Translations under genes and position numbers: made by a program
Source of the DNA: Cohnella rhizoplanae
GTDB lineage: Bacteria; Bacillota; Bacilli; Paenibacillales; Paenibacillaceae
Length of the DNA: 64,000 bases
Reading direction: 5' to 3'
NCBI RefSeq assembly: GCF_948329515.1
Contig: NZ_CAOJCN010000021.1
Coordinates: forward strand, 1 to 64,000
Part shown: one piece after another, positions 1 to 9,750 of the stretch
Layout of the letters: the number at the start of each line of letters is the position of its first letter
Numbering within the stretch: the first letter of the stretch is position 1
Notes under the pieces: model-generated
Databases searched by the model: none
What the model saw: only the letters and a program-made list of their open reading frames with translations
Told to the model about the DNA's origin: nothing

Positions 1-96
1 GTCCCACGCGTACCCATCTCGAACACGACCGTTAAGCCCTCCAGCGCCAATGGTACTCGGACCGCAGGGTCCCGGGAGAGTAGGACGCCGCCAGGC
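1..96 (+). rRNA. 5S ribosomal RNA, 3' part
   Basis: The first bases match the conserved 3' four-fifths of bacterial 5S rRNA: 'cccatctcgaacac', then 'ccgttaagc', 'ccagcgcc', 'atggtactcggaccgcaggg' and the terminal 'gagtaggacgccgcc'. The 5' end lies outside the window, so this is the tail of an rrn operon. A factor-independent terminator follows 17 bases downstream. An rRNA operon just before ctsR is compatible with an origin-proximal location, but the sequence does not prove that. Confidence 0.95.
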
Positions 97-112
97 CGAC
101 AAGCAGCACAAG

Positions 113-146
113 AGAACCACCTTCTTCGGAGGGTGGTTCTTTTCGT
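113..146 (+). terminator. rrn operon terminator
   Basis: A 12-bp stem (113-124 with 129-140) closed by a TTCG tetraloop is followed by a T-run, which is the classic shape of an intrinsic terminator. It ends the rRNA operon. Confidence 0.9.
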
Positions 147-187
147 TGTGTGCGGAAAAGAATGTTCAGACGTTGCCAAAAGAGATC

Positions 188-616
188 TTAAACGCGACGC
201 CTGGAGGTGAAGCACTGGAAGGTGACGCCGAACTTGTCCTTCACGACGCCATAGGCAGGGCTGAAGTGAAAGGCGCCAAGCGGAACCTTGACCTCGCCCT
301 CTTCCTTCAGCGCCTCGTAAATACGGGTCGTTTGCTCGGCATGGGGCGTCGTGATACATATGGTGAGCAGATCGCCTTCTCGCGCGGGCTTGCCCGGATC
401 GCAATCGGCGACCATCAACAGAGCGTCGCCGATTTTTAACTCGCTGTGCGCGATACGCCGCTGCGCCGAATCGGTCTCAGGCTGTCCGGGATCCTCCGTG
501 CCGGCCTCGACCGTCTGCACGAAGGAGACCTCCGCGCCTAGTGCCGTGACGTAGAAATCGATCGCCTCGCCGGCGCGGCCGTCCAACATTACAAAAGGAA
601 CAAGTTGCACGCTCAT
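188..616 (-). CDS. VOC (PhnB-like) family protein
   Basis: The 142-residue product reads as a PhnB-type member of the vicinal oxygen chelate (glyoxalase/bleomycin-resistance) fold. It has the N-terminal 'AIDFYVTALGAEV' strand-helix unit and a C-terminal 'YGVVKDKFGVTFQ' strand that are usual in this group. Members bind small molecules or metals in a paired beta-alpha-beta-beta-beta cup; the true substrate is unknown for most. The ATG at 616 is preceded by AGGAG about 10 bases upstream. It lies 103 bases downstream of the ArsR gene on the same strand, so co-transcription is plausible. Function beyond the fold cannot be assigned. Confidence 0.8.
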   Translation of the reverse strand: MSVQLVPFVMLDGRAGEAIDFYVTALGAEVSFVQTVEAGTEDPGQPETDSAQRRIAHSELKIGDALLMVADCDPGKPAREGDLLTICITTPHAEQTTRIYEALKEEGEVKVPLGAFHFSPAYGVVKDKFGVTFQCFTSRRRV

Positions 617-719
617 TCTAACTCAACTCCTAGGCTTGAATTGAGGTAGGCAGCACCTCTAAGACGAGCCTAACGGATAATGGTGACAAGTGTTGTCATT
701 GATCTTTGCTGCGTGCACA

Positions 720-1037
720 TTAAATTTCGACTGTATCCTCGTAAGATGCCAAAATCGAGTTAAGAAGGCCGGGGAAACGCGTCTCCAGGTCGTCCTCGCG
801 AAGCGAGAGGATGCGCTGCGTACCGTGTACCCGCGTGCGGATGATTCCGGCTTCTCGCAGCGTACGGCTGTGATGCGTGACGGTGGACTTGGCGATGGGC
901 AATTCGATATCCCCGCAGGCTCGTTCTCCGGCCTGTTTGAGCTTGAATACGATCATAAGCCGGACAGGGTCGCTAAGGGCATATAAGACGGAAGAGAGCT
1001 GGATATCCGCCGTATCTGGATGAAATAGAGGCTTCAT
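720..1037 (-). CDS. ArsR-family winged-helix regulator
   Basis: A 105-residue cytoplasmic DNA-binding protein with the ArsR/SmtB winged helix: 'LSDPVRLMIVFKL' opens the domain and 'AKSTVTHHSRTLREAG' is the recognition helix. The metal-binding ELCVCDL box of arsenic sensors is absent; only one Cys is present, so it is probably not a metal sensor. A strong AAGGAGGG site precedes the ATG. It is divergent from the efflux gene at 1162, with an inverted repeat between them, so it likely represses itself and possibly the pump. The closest described style is ArsR repressors paired with VOC or transporter genes. Confidence 0.85.
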   Translation of the reverse strand: MKPLFHPDTADIQLSSVLYALSDPVRLMIVFKLKQAGERACGDIELPIAKSTVTHHSRTLREAGIIRTRVHGTQRILSLREDDLETRFPGLLNSILASYEDTVEI

Positions 1038-1101
1038 GATGCGGAGCCCTCCTTTGGTTTAGATTCGTAATTGCATTTTATCATAATGGATGTTATATTT
1101 C

Positions 1102-1127
1102 TATTGTTCGATAATCATAGTACAATA
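1102..1127. promoter_or_regulatory. candidate ArsR operator in divergent promoter
   Basis: TATTGT (1102-1107) and ACAATA (1122-1127) form a perfect inverted repeat with a 14-base spacer, midway between the divergent ArsR gene and the efflux gene in an AT-rich stretch. Size and position fit an ArsR-dimer operator. No clean -35/-10 pair with 16-18 spacing could be fixed here. Confidence 0.45.
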
Positions 1128-1161
1128 AAACATTGAAAATAAATGATTGGAGATGAATGAC

Positions 1162-2577
1162 ATGAACGCAAGCAATGCTGTGAATACAGCGAACCGCGTA
1201 GCTGCGAATACGGATATTCCGACGTTTAAGTCGGAGAAGGTCGCGACGCTCATACTTGGATTGGCGATGGTACTGGTCATCATGAATACGATGATGTTCA
1301 ATCTGGCTCTGCCGGACGTTACGCAGGCCTTCGCGCTGTCGCCGTCGAGCGCTTCATGGATCGTGACCGGCTATTCTATCGTATTCGCGATTGCCTCGAT
1401 TACGTACAGCCGATTGTCGGACTACGTGCCGATCCGGCGCCTTGTCGTAATCAGCTTGCTGCTCTTCAGCTTGGCTGCTATCGTCGGGCTGTTCGCGAAC
1501 AGCTTCCTGATGCTGCTGATCGTACGGGTCGTGCAGGCGACCGGCGCCGGCGCGATTCCCTCGCTCTCGCTGGTGCTTATCAGCCGGTATGTGCCGGTGG
1601 AGCGCAGAGGCGCCGCGATGGCCATCATTATGTCTGCCGCATCGCTGGGTCTCGGTCTGGGTCCGGTAGTAGGCGGCGCGGTCGTGGAATACCTGGGCTG
1701 GCACTTCCTGTTCGCGGTCAGCGCGCTGACGCTGATCCTTGTGCCTATCCTGGCAATCGTGCTGCCTAAGGAAAGCAAGGGCGCCGGTTCGCTCGATCTG
1801 CCGGGCGCGCTGTTGGCCGCCGTCAGCACGACGGGACTGTTGTTATTCTTGACGAACCATCAATGGTACATGCTTGCCGGCGGCGCGCTGGCGCTCATTC
1901 TGTTCGCGGCTCGTATCCGCACGGCCCGGAATCCGTTCGTGCTGCCCGCGCTGTTCGGGAACCGCAAGTACCTGCTGCTAAGCGCCGTCGGCGTCGCGGC
2001 CTACCTCTCCAGCTTCGCGACGTTGTTCTTGCTGCCGCAGATTCTGGTGCATCTCCACGGCCTCAGCGCGATCGAGTCCGGTCTGGTGATCTTTCCCGGC
2101 TCGCTGCTGGCGCTCCTCATGTCGCGCAAGGTCGGCGGGATCATCGACCGCAGAGGCAACGCGGCGATTATCCGTTATATCCCGTTGCTGATCCTGCTGT
2201 CCGTCGTTTTATTCGCGCTGCTGTCCGGTACGTCGTATGTATCGATCCTGTTGATCTACATGCTGCTGAGTCTCGGCTTCACGTTCATGACCAGCAGCAT
2301 CTCCAACGAGATGTCGCGGCTGCTGCCCGCTTCGCAGATCGGCTCGGGCATGGGGCTGTTCCAGCTCCTGCAATTCGTAAGCGGCGCATTCGGCGTCGCG
2401 CTGTCCGCGAGCGCGATCGACTGGCAGAAGAGCCTGCCGCTGAAGGAAGCATACAGCAACATCTACTGGGGGCTGGCCGTCGTCGTCCTGCTGTCGCTGG
2501 GCTGCGCGTACCTCTATCTTCGCGGCCGAGGCGCGAAGCCCGCGTTGTCTCCCGCCGTGCAAGCCGATCGCCCTTAA
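1162..2577 (+). CDS. MFS drug efflux transporter, DHA2-like
   Basis: An integral membrane proton-coupled exporter of about 471 residues with hydrophobic segments consistent with about 14 helices. Family marks are the helix-1 pattern 'MFNLALPDVTQAF', the motif A-like 'RLSDYVPIRR' between helices 2 and 3, and the motif C-like 'GLGLGPVVGGAVVEYLGW' of antiporters. It resembles the TetA(L)/Bmr3 branch; the substrate cannot be read from sequence. The ATG at 1162 is preferred over upstream in-frame TTG 1147 and ATG 1153 because GGAG at 1149-1152 sits 9 bases before it. It is divergent from an ArsR repressor and followed 36 bases later by an acetyltransferase gene, probably in one transcript. Confidence 0.85.
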   Translation: MNASNAVNTANRVAANTDIPTFKSEKVATLILGLAMVLVIMNTMMFNLALPDVTQAFALSPSSASWIVTGYSIVFAIASITYSRLSDYVPIRRLVVISLLLFSLAAIVGLFANSFLMLLIVRVVQATGAGAIPSLSLVLISRYVPVERRGAAMAIIMSAASLGLGLGPVVGGAVVEYLGWHFLFAVSALTLILVPILAIVLPKESKGAGSLDLPGALLAAVSTTGLLLFLTNHQWYMLAGGALALILFAARIRTARNPFVLPALFGNRKYLLLSAVGVAAYLSSFATLFLLPQILVHLHGLSAIESGLVIFPGSLLALLMSRKVGGIIDRRGNAAIIRYIPLLILLSVVLFALLSGTSYVSILLIYMLLSLGFTFMTSSISNEMSRLLPASQIGSGMGLFQLLQFVSGAFGVALSASAIDWQKSLPLKEAYSNIYWGLAVVVLLSLGCAYLYLRGRGAKPALSPAVQADRP

Positions 2578-2613
2578 GCTATAGTAATAGCAAGAAGGGG
2601 GTTGAGCGCTCGC

Positions 2614-3792
2614 ATGCACATTCGTCACCTGACGCTCGAGGATTTCGACGAGCGGATCGCTTTATCCGAATTTGCGTTTCAATTCAAGATGCCCGAGCGC
2701 AGGCGTGAAGAGGAACTCGCGTTTTTCCGCCCCGCAGAGCATATCGGCGCCTTCGATCAGCAGGGCAGGCTGCTGTCGGCGCTAATCCTCCTCCCGCTGC
2801 GCGTCTGGGTGAACGGTACCAGCATGAGCATGGGAGGCGTCGCCGGCGTAGCGACCTGGCCGGAAGCCCGAAGGCACGGATGCGTGTCGCGCCTGCTGCA
2901 TCAGGCGCTCAGGGAAATGCGCGAGCAGGGGCAGACCGTCAGCATGCTGCATCCGTTCGCGTTTTCCTTTTACCGCAAGTATGGCTGGGAGATGACGGTG
3001 GAGCGCAAGAAATACGAGCTGGAGCCGCATCACTTCCCTGGAAAAAGCGACGTTGCGGGCACCGTCGAGCGAATCGGGACGGATACGGCCGTTGTGTCGC
3101 ACGTATATGCAAAGGTAGCTGCGCGTTATACCGGTACGCTGGACCGGACGGAGGAATGGTGGACGCGCAAGCGCTGGAACACGCCGGGCCTGGTGGCGGT
3201 GTACCGCAATGCGCAGGGCGAGCCGGAAGGCTATCTGCATTATCAGGTGGAGAACCGGGTCATGACGGTATTGGAGTGGGTTGCGCAGACCGAGGACGCC
3301 CGCGGCGGATTGTGGAACTTCGTCCGCAATCACGACTCGATGATCGACCGCGTGCTCATGACGGTATCGGCGGACGACCCGCTGCCGTTTCTCGTCGCGG
3401 ATCCCCGCTTCAAGCAGGAGCTGCAGCCGTACTTCATGTCGCGCATCGTCGACGCGGAAGCGTTCGTCTCGAAGTACAGGTTCGCGGCGGGTGCAGCAGA
3501 GGAGATCCTAGTCCGGCTGTCGGACGTTCATGCTCCATGGAACGAAGGCATGTTCCGCCTGATCTTCCAAGCGGACGGCGAGGCGATACTTATCCGAGTC
3601 GAGGAAGCCGGAGCCGATTCGGCCCCGGCTGCGGCGATCCTGGACACCCAGACGCTGACCGCGCTGCTGCTGGGCGGACGTCGCCCGGGGCTGCTGTCTG
3701 CGGCTGGCAGGCTGAACGCGGAACGTGCTGCCATCGATACGCTGGAACGCCGTATTCCGCGTTATCGCACGTTTCTGATGGATTTTTTCTAA
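2614..3792 (+). CDS. Eis-like GNAT N-acetyltransferase
   Basis: The 392-residue protein matches the Eis/enhanced-intracellular-survival family: an N-terminal GNAT domain, a second GNAT-like domain and a C-terminal SCP2-like part. The acetyl-CoA loop is seen in 'GVATWPEARRHGCVSRLL', followed by 'HPFAFSFYRKYGWE', where the Tyr of this motif is the usual catalytic residue. The chain ends in Phe-Phe, as in Eis proteins, whose C-terminal carboxylate takes part in catalysis. Family members acetylate amines such as aminoglycosides or lysines; the substrate here is unknown. The start is ATG 2614 after AGAAGGGGG; the upstream TTG 2602 abuts that site. It probably shares a transcript with the efflux gene. 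Confidence 0.85.
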   Translation: MHIRHLTLEDFDERIALSEFAFQFKMPERRREEELAFFRPAEHIGAFDQQGRLLSALILLPLRVWVNGTSMSMGGVAGVATWPEARRHGCVSRLLHQALREMREQGQTVSMLHPFAFSFYRKYGWEMTVERKKYELEPHHFPGKSDVAGTVERIGTDTAVVSHVYAKVAARYTGTLDRTEEWWTRKRWNTPGLVAVYRNAQGEPEGYLHYQVENRVMTVLEWVAQTEDARGGLWNFVRNHDSMIDRVLMTVSADDPLPFLVADPRFKQELQPYFMSRIVDAEAFVSKYRFAAGAAEEILVRLSDVHAPWNEGMFRLIFQADGEAILIRVEEAGADSAPAAAILDTQTLTALLLGGRRPGLLSAAGRLNAERAAIDTLERRIPRYRTFLMDFF

Positions 3793-3826
3793 TTGATTAT
3801 CGACACACGCGCCTATCCGCACCAAT

Positions 3827-3868
3827 CACAAAACCGGCCACCCACGCGGCGGCTCGGTTTTGTGCTTT
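3827..3868. terminator. hairpin between convergent genes
   Basis: CACAAAACCG (3827-3836) pairs perfectly with CGGTTTTGTG (3855-3864). The T-tract after it is weak on either strand. It lies just after the acetyltransferase stop and just after the stop of the small minus-strand reading frame at 3879, so it may serve both. Confidence 0.5.
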
Positions 3869-3878
3869 AATCGGCGCG

Positions 3879-4022
3879 TCACGGCTTCCGCCCCTTGGAG
3901 GCTTCGTAACGATCGACCGCTTCTTGGACGGGATCCTTGCCTGGAAGCTTGGCATTGATGCGCAGCAGAAGAAGGATCGCGACGACGAGCAGGATGAAGT
4001 TTACGAATTGCACGGCAAACAC
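3879..4022 (-). CDS. small single-pass membrane protein (putative)
   Basis: A short minus-strand frame of 47 codons from GTG 4022 (or 44 from GTG 4013). The protein has one strongly hydrophobic segment ('NFILLVVAILLLL') followed by a basic/polar tail ending 'YEASKGRKP'. AAGGGCGG lies upstream at a spacing that suits GTG 4013 best. Convergence on a hairpin with the acetyltransferase gene supports it as a real gene. It resembles no family I can name; many Firmicutes carry such small membrane-anchored proteins. It could still be chance coding. Confidence 0.45.
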   Translation of the reverse strand: MFAVQFVNFILLVVAILLLLRINAKLPGKDPVQEAVDRYEASKGRKP

Positions 4023-4179
4023 CGCCCTTGTGGGATATATTCCTAATGTATATGAAACGGGAAGGAGCGGGAAGTAAAATCCGGAAGCTCGGCGGCCGTC
4101 GTTAAATGACCCGTATTTGGTGCATACTGATGATCAGAATGCCGTGATCGGCGAACCTCAAGCGCTCGTGCGAGCGGGG

Positions 4180-4245
4180 TTGCATTTTCAAATAAAGCGC
4201 GTATAATATGGATATAGTCAAAGAAAGTCAAAGTCAGATGTCAAA
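4180..4245 (+). promoter_or_regulatory. sigma-A promoter with CtsR operator
   Basis: A promoter TTGCAT (4180-4185), 16-base spacer, TATAAT (4202-4207) is directly followed by a CtsR heptad pair AGTCAAA-GAA-AGTCAAA (4216-4232), which matches the known RGTCAAA-NAN-RGTCAAA box exactly. A third TGTCAAA half-site lies at 4239-4245. CtsR bound here would block the transcription start, so the operon is autorepressed and released on heat or protein stress. Confidence 0.92.
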
Positions 4246-4278
4246 GCCGTTCTCCGGAAAGGGGGTTAGGCTCTTGCT

Positions 4279-4737
4279 ATGCGCAACATATCCGATCTGA
4301 TCGAGCACTATCTGAAGCAGATATTGCAGAGCAGCGCGGGATCGATCGAGATCCAGCGGGGGGATCTGGCGGAGAAGTTCTCTTGCGTGCCCTCGCAGAT
4401 CAATTACGTCATCAGCACCAGATTTACCCTTGAAAAGGGGTATAGTGTAGAGAGTAAACGGGGAGGCGGCGGCTACATCCGCATCCAGCGCGTGGACCTG
4501 CCGTCGCTCGAGGCCGTGCAGCGTCTGCTCCTTCAGAGCACGGGTACCCGAATCGACGAGACGAAGGCGAACGGACTGATCTATCAGCTCGAGGAGGCCG
4601 GGATCGTCACCGTCCGGGAGGCGCATCTCATGCGAACCGCATTGTCGCCGGAGGCGCTTCCTCTCAAGCAGCCGCTGCAGGACGAGCTGAGGTCGAACCT
4701 CATGCGGGTCATGCTGCTGGCGCTTCTGGCCCGGTAG
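4279..4737 (+). CDS. ctsR: CtsR, class III stress-gene repressor
   Basis: The 152-residue protein is close to the usual CtsR length. Its N-terminal half is the winged-helix reader ('RNISDLIEHYLKQIL', 'EKFSCVPSQINYVISTRF') with the glycine-rich wing 'KRGGGGYIRI', whose Arg-Gly-Gly tip senses heat in the family. The C-terminal half dimerises and is the site acted on by McsB and ClpC. The start is ATG 4279 after GGAAAGGGGG. It is first in ctsR-mcsA-mcsB-clpC and lies directly under its own operator. Confidence 0.96.
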   Translation: MRNISDLIEHYLKQILQSSAGSIEIQRGDLAEKFSCVPSQINYVISTRFTLEKGYSVESKRGGGGYIRIQRVDLPSLEAVQRLLLQSTGTRIDETKANGLIYQLEEAGIVTVREAHLMRTALSPEALPLKQPLQDELRSNLMRVMLLALLAR

Positions 4738-4789
4738 ACCCAGCCGGAAGATAACCGCGAATCATCGACGCTACGGGGAGGAGATTAAG

Positions 4790-5308
4790 GTGCTATGCCA
4801 GGAGTGCGGCCAGAGGCCGGCTACGCTTCATTTTACGAAATACGTAAACGGGGAAAAGACGGAGCTGCATATATGCGAGGCCTGCGCCAGGGAAAAGGGA
4901 GAACTCATCCCGGGCTCGTCCTCCGGCTTTTCCATCCATAATCTGCTCTCCGGTCTGATGGACTTCGATCCCGTCGGTCTCTCCGGCGCCAAGGCGCAAG
5001 CCCAGACGCTGCGCTGCGAAGGCTGCGGCATGACCTACGGTCAATTCAGCAAGCTCGGCCGGTTCGGCTGCGCGCGCTGCTACAAGCAGTTCGCGGAGCG
5101 GCTCGACCCGCTGCTGAAGCGCGTGCACGGCAATACGGTCCACGTCGGCAAGGTGCCGAAGCGGGCAGGCGGGCTGGTGAGGCTGCGGCGCGAGATCGAC
5201 GGGCTGAAGCGAGAGATGCAGAGCCGGATCGAGGGCGAGGACTTCGAGTCCGCGGCCGACCTGCGCGACCGCATCCGCGAGCTTGAGCGCGAAGTCCAGA
5301 ACGGTTAG
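4790..5308 (+). CDS. mcsA: McsA, activator of the McsB arginine kinase
   Basis: The 172-residue cytoplasmic protein has two zinc-type CXXC pairs near the N-terminus (Cys3/Cys6 and 'CEACAREKG'), a second set ('LRCEGCGMTYG' and 'GCARCYKQF'), and a C-terminal UVR helix ('ESAADLRDRIRELERE') that is coiled-coil-like. McsA binds and activates McsB and helps deliver CtsR and other clients to ClpC. The start is GTG 4790, 7 bases after GGGGAGGAG. It lies 12 bases before mcsB. Confidence 0.95.
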   Translation: MLCQECGQRPATLHFTKYVNGEKTELHICEACAREKGELIPGSSSGFSIHNLLSGLMDFDPVGLSGAKAQAQTLRCEGCGMTYGQFSKLGRFGCARCYKQFAERLDPLLKRVHGNTVHVGKVPKRAGGLVRLRREIDGLKREMQSRIEGEDFESAADLRDRIRELEREVQNG

Positions 5309-5320
5309 GGGGCAGAGCAC

Positions 5321-6385
5321 ATGGGTAATCGGAAATATACCGCGGAGGCGCTGAGCCCCTGGATGAAGGGGGAGGCGCCCGATCGCGACGTGGTGCTGAG
5401 CAGCCGGGTCCGCATCGCCCGCAACTTGCGTCATCTGCCTTTTCCGATGATGGCCTCCGCCGCTCAATCGGTGGAAGCGATGGAGCGTCTGCTCCAAGTC
5501 GGAGAGAGCGGCAGGCTGAGCGGCTTGGGCGAAGTCAGCAGCGTGCGTCTGACGGAGCTGAGCGAGCTGGAGAAGCAGGTGCTGGTCGAAAAGCATCTGA
5601 TTAGCCCGGCGTTGGCCAACCATGCCCAACACGGGGCGTTGATGCTCGGTCCCGGCGAGGACATCAGCCTGATGGTGAACGAAGAGGACCATCTTCGCAT
5701 TCAATGTCTGCATGCGGGATTCCAGCTCAAGGAGACCTGGGATACCGCGAGCAAGATCGACGATATCTTCGAGGAAGCCGTCGACTACGCGTTCGACGAG
5801 AAGCACGGATTTCTGACCAGCTGCCCGACCAATGTCGGCACCGGGATTCGCGCATCGGTCATGATGCACCTGCCCGCGCTCGTGATGACGGGACAGATCA
5901 ACAGGATCCTGTCGGCCGTCACGCAGGTCGGCCTGGCGGTCAGAGGCGTATACGGCGAAGGCAGCGAGGCGACGGGCAACCTGTTTCAAGTATCCAACCA
6001 GATCACTTTGGGTCAGTCGGAGAGCGAGATCATCGACCATCTGCACGCGGTCGCCCGCCAGATCATCGAGCACGAGAAGGCGGCGCGGGCCAGGCTGATG
6101 AGCGATTCCAGGTTGAAGGTGGAGGATCGGGTCAAGCGCTCGTTCGGCATCCTCAGCTATGCGGCGATGATCGACGCCAAGGAAGCCTCGCAGCGGCTGT
6201 CCGACCTGCGGCTCGGCGTTCATCTGGGCCTGCTGCCCGAGGTGGACGAGGGAATGCTGAACGAGCTGCTGGTCTCGATTCAGCCGGGATTCCTGCAGCA
6301 GGCGTACGGCGAGGCCCTCGATTCGGATCAGCGGGACATGACCCGCGCCCAAATGATCTCGTCCAGACTGGCAACTCATGCCTAA
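5321..6385 (+). CDS. mcsB: McsB, protein-arginine kinase
   Basis: The 354-residue enzyme has the phosphagen-kinase fold and phosphorylates arginines on proteins, marking them for ClpCP degradation and inactivating CtsR. Visible hallmarks are 'VLSSRVRIARNLRHLPFP' (nucleotide-binding arginines), 'VNEEDHLRIQ' with the catalytic acidic pair, and 'SCPTNVGTGIRAS', the family's cysteine loop. Length and motif order match Bacillus McsB. It lies third in the CtsR operon, with AGGGGG before the ATG. Confidence 0.96.
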   Translation: MGNRKYTAEALSPWMKGEAPDRDVVLSSRVRIARNLRHLPFPMMASAAQSVEAMERLLQVGESGRLSGLGEVSSVRLTELSELEKQVLVEKHLISPALANHAQHGALMLGPGEDISLMVNEEDHLRIQCLHAGFQLKETWDTASKIDDIFEEAVDYAFDEKHGFLTSCPTNVGTGIRASVMMHLPALVMTGQINRILSAVTQVGLAVRGVYGEGSEATGNLFQVSNQITLGQSESEIIDHLHAVARQIIEHEKAARARLMSDSRLKVEDRVKRSFGILSYAAMIDAKEASQRLSDLRLGVHLGLLPEVDEGMLNELLVSIQPGFLQQAYGEALDSDQRDMTRAQMISSRLATHA

Positions 6386-6424
6386 ATCAACTATTCTTAT
6401 ATTATACGGAGGAGGTGCTGTCTC

Positions 6425-8893
<2,469 letters not shown>

Positions 8894-8914
8894 TCCGATC
8901 GTATGCCCTATCCG

Positions 8915-8958
8915 CGCCGGCGGGACACTCGTTTAGAGTCGTCCTGCCGGCGTTTTTT
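8915..8958 (+). terminator. intrinsic terminator after clpC
   Basis: A 12-bp GC-rich stem (8915-8926 with 8941-8952, one G-U pair) is followed by six T. It closes the CtsR operon. Confidence 0.93.
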
Positions 8959-8987
8959 GCGTTACCGGAGATATTCCCTCTTGCCGA

Positions 8988-9016
8988 TTGCGCCCCGCAC
9001 GCGCAACGCGTATGAT
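8988..9016 (+). promoter_or_regulatory. promoter of the two-component genes
   Basis: TTGCGC (8988-8993), a 17-base spacer and TATGAT (9011-9016) lie 30 bases before the response regulator start. The -35 is weak, the -10 good. Confidence 0.5.
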
Positions 9017-9045
9017 CGAATTAGACTAAAGCGAGGTGGAAGGAT

Positions 9046-9741
9046 TTGCCGATCAAGGTGCTGATCGCCGACGACAACTCATTTATCCGCGAAGGAATGA
9101 AGATCATCCTGTCGAGCTTCGAGGAGTTCGAGGTGGTCGGAACCGTGGAGGACGGGGCGCAGGCCGCCGCCTTCTGCGAGGCGCAAGCGCCGGACGTGGC
9201 GCTGCTCGACGTGCGCATGCCGAACATGAACGGGGTGGAGGCCGCGAGGCTCATCGCCGCCCATACGACGACCAAGCCGCTCATCCTGACGACGTTCGAC
9301 GACGATGAATATATTCTGGAAGCGATCAAGGCGGGAGCCAGAGGCTACCTGCTGAAAAATAACGATCCCGAACGGATCCGCGACGCCATCAAGAGCGTGC
9401 ACAACAACCATGACGTGCTTCAGGACGTCGTGCTGGACAAAATCAAGGCGCAGCTCGCGCAGAGCGCCGCCCCGCAGCAGCAACAGCCGGTACCGGCCGC
9501 ACCTTATGCCCGGCCCGGCGAAGCGATCGACCGCAGTCTTTTCACCGAGCGCGAGCTCGACATTATGGAGCAGATCGCCCGCGGCTTGTCGAACAAGGAG
9601 ATCTCGCGCAAGCTGTTCATCTCCGAGGGCACGACGGCCAACTACATTACTTCGATCCTGAACAAGACCGGCCTCGAGCACCGCACGCAGATCGCGATCT
9701 ACTACCTAACGGGCGAGGCACGCGTGCCGGAAGAGGAGTAA
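9046..9741 (+). CDS. NarL-family response regulator, LnrK-like
   Basis: The 231-residue DNA-binding regulator has an N-terminal receiver domain with the acidic pair Asp9/Asp10, predicted phospho-acceptor Asp55 in 'ALLDVRMPNMNG' and the switch Lys in 'YLLKNN'. A Gln/Pro-rich linker follows, then a LuxR/GerE helix-turn-helix ('ARGLSNKEISRKLFISEGT'). The start is TTG 9046, covered by GAGGTGG; no in-frame ATG suits better. The paired kinase begins 9 bases later and an ABC-2 exporter follows, as in the B. subtilis linearmycin system LnrJK-LnrLMN, but with regulator and kinase in swapped order. It likely activates the exporter promoter at 10877-10938. Confidence 0.88.
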   Translation: MPIKVLIADDNSFIREGMKIILSSFEEFEVVGTVEDGAQAAAFCEAQAPDVALLDVRMPNMNGVEAARLIAAHTTTKPLILTTFDDDEYILEAIKAGARGYLLKNNDPERIRDAIKSVHNNHDVLQDVVLDKIKAQLAQSAAPQQQQPVPAAPYARPGEAIDRSLFTERELDIMEQIARGLSNKEISRKLFISEGTTANYITSILNKTGLEHRTQIAIYYLTGEARVPEEE

Positions 9742-9750
9742 GAGGCGACG

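Noticed and set aside
4043..4231. A 62-codon minus-strand frame over the ctsR promoter
   Set aside because: It covers the promoter and CtsR operator and has no ribosome site or recognisable product.
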